Assembly (NCBI GenBank): GCA_002373165.1
Contig: DFJS01000014.1
Coordinates: 1 to 5,009, forward strand
Length of the DNA: 5,009 bases
Direction: 5' to 3'
Origin: Ruminococcus sp. UBA3665
GTDB taxonomy: Bacteria; Bacillota; Clostridia; Oscillospirales; Ruminococcaceae
Part shown: positions 4,813 through 5,009 of the stretch, one piece after another
How positions within the stretch are numbered: position 1 is the first letter of the stretch
Layout: every line of letters begins with the position of its first letter
Notes under the pieces: model-generated
Told to the model about the DNA's origin: nothing
Database searches by the model: none
The model's input: only the letters and a program-made list of their open reading frames with translations
Translations under genes and position numbers: made by a program

Positions 4813-5009
4813 TAATTTGTTCTTTTCATTTTCCAGCAGCCGGATTAAATCATCAATCGATTCTGAAGAAGCAACAGCAGAATTGCTTTTCTTTCCGGCT
4901 TTGAGAATATCGTCGATATTGGGGCTGCTGTAGGCAGGTTTTGCGGCCGGGACGGGAGCAGACTTGGGAGCTTCCGGCTTAGGCGGTTCCGGTTTGGATG
5001 GTTCCGGTT
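4810..5009 (-). CDS. C-terminal end of an unrecognised protein with a proline-rich linker (partial)
   Basis: The frame entering the window at 5007 is open for 65 residues to TGA 4812-4810; the gene continues beyond the right edge. The first 26 or so residues are a Pro/Lys/Glu/Ala linker built on PEP, PKP and APK units. After it come two short amphipathic stretches with a shared core, NIDDILKAGKK (30-40) and SIDDLIRLLENEK (50-62), separated by a Ser/Ala-rich spacer. The pattern suggests a disordered tail ending in short helices that could dock to a partner protein, but this is inference. I do not recognise the family, and the domains that would define it are outside the window. It is co-directional with GH43, with the 4763-4792 hairpin between them. 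Confidence 0.75.
   Translation of the reverse strand, partial: PEPSKPEPPKPEAPKSAPVPAAKPAYSSPNIDDILKAGKKSNSAVASSESIDDLIRLLENEKNKL

Overview
The window looks like chromosome from a low-to-mid GC Gram-positive anaerobe of the class Clostridia, probably a gut Ruminococcus-like (Oscillospiraceae) bacterium. This is inferred from AGGAGG-type ribosome sites, sigma-A promoters with an extended -10 (TGC upstream of TATAAT or TATACT), short U-tailed intrinsic terminators, a lipoprotein with a Gram-positive type lipobox, a clostridial-style uridine-kinase-family protein and a GH43 glycosidase. No mobile element, CRISPR array, tRNA or rRNA gene is visible, and no non-genic stretch exceeds 300 bases.

Layout. 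Bases 1-104 are the last 33 codons of enolase (+ strand), followed by a strong hairpin terminator. A 252-base intergenic region (105-356) follows. It holds a second small hairpin, a near-consensus + strand promoter with no gene behind it, a hairpin plus U-tract immediately after that promoter, and a long imperfect hairpin that ends the next operon. On the - strand, 2200-357 encodes a two-gene operon: an EamA/DMT-family membrane transporter and a lipoprotein with GldG-like features. The two overlap by 4 bases (ATGA). Diverging from it on the + strand is a uridine-kinase-family P-loop kinase (2300-3217) with a clear promoter, ribosome site and terminator. Converging on the kinase from the right is a cytoplasmic GH43 glycosidase (4743-3247, - strand). 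Upstream of it on the same strand is the C-terminal end of an unrecognised protein (5009-4810) with a proline-rich linker and two related short IDD motifs.

How the parts work together. Most genes here are ordinary housekeeping or carbohydrate functions. Enolase serves glycolysis, the kinase is probably a nucleotide-salvage-like enzyme, and the GH43 enzyme would trim imported xylo- or arabino-oligosaccharides in the cytoplasm. The transporter/lipoprotein pair is translationally coupled and may act together at the membrane, but neither substrate nor function can be read from the sequence.

I see no convincing new multi-gene system. The points most worth checking are the gene-less promoter-hairpin unit at 199-275, the two hairpins with identical 7-base loops after enolase, the terminator-like hairpin placed directly before the GH43 ribosome site, and the lone GldG-like lipoprotein coupled to a DMT transporter.
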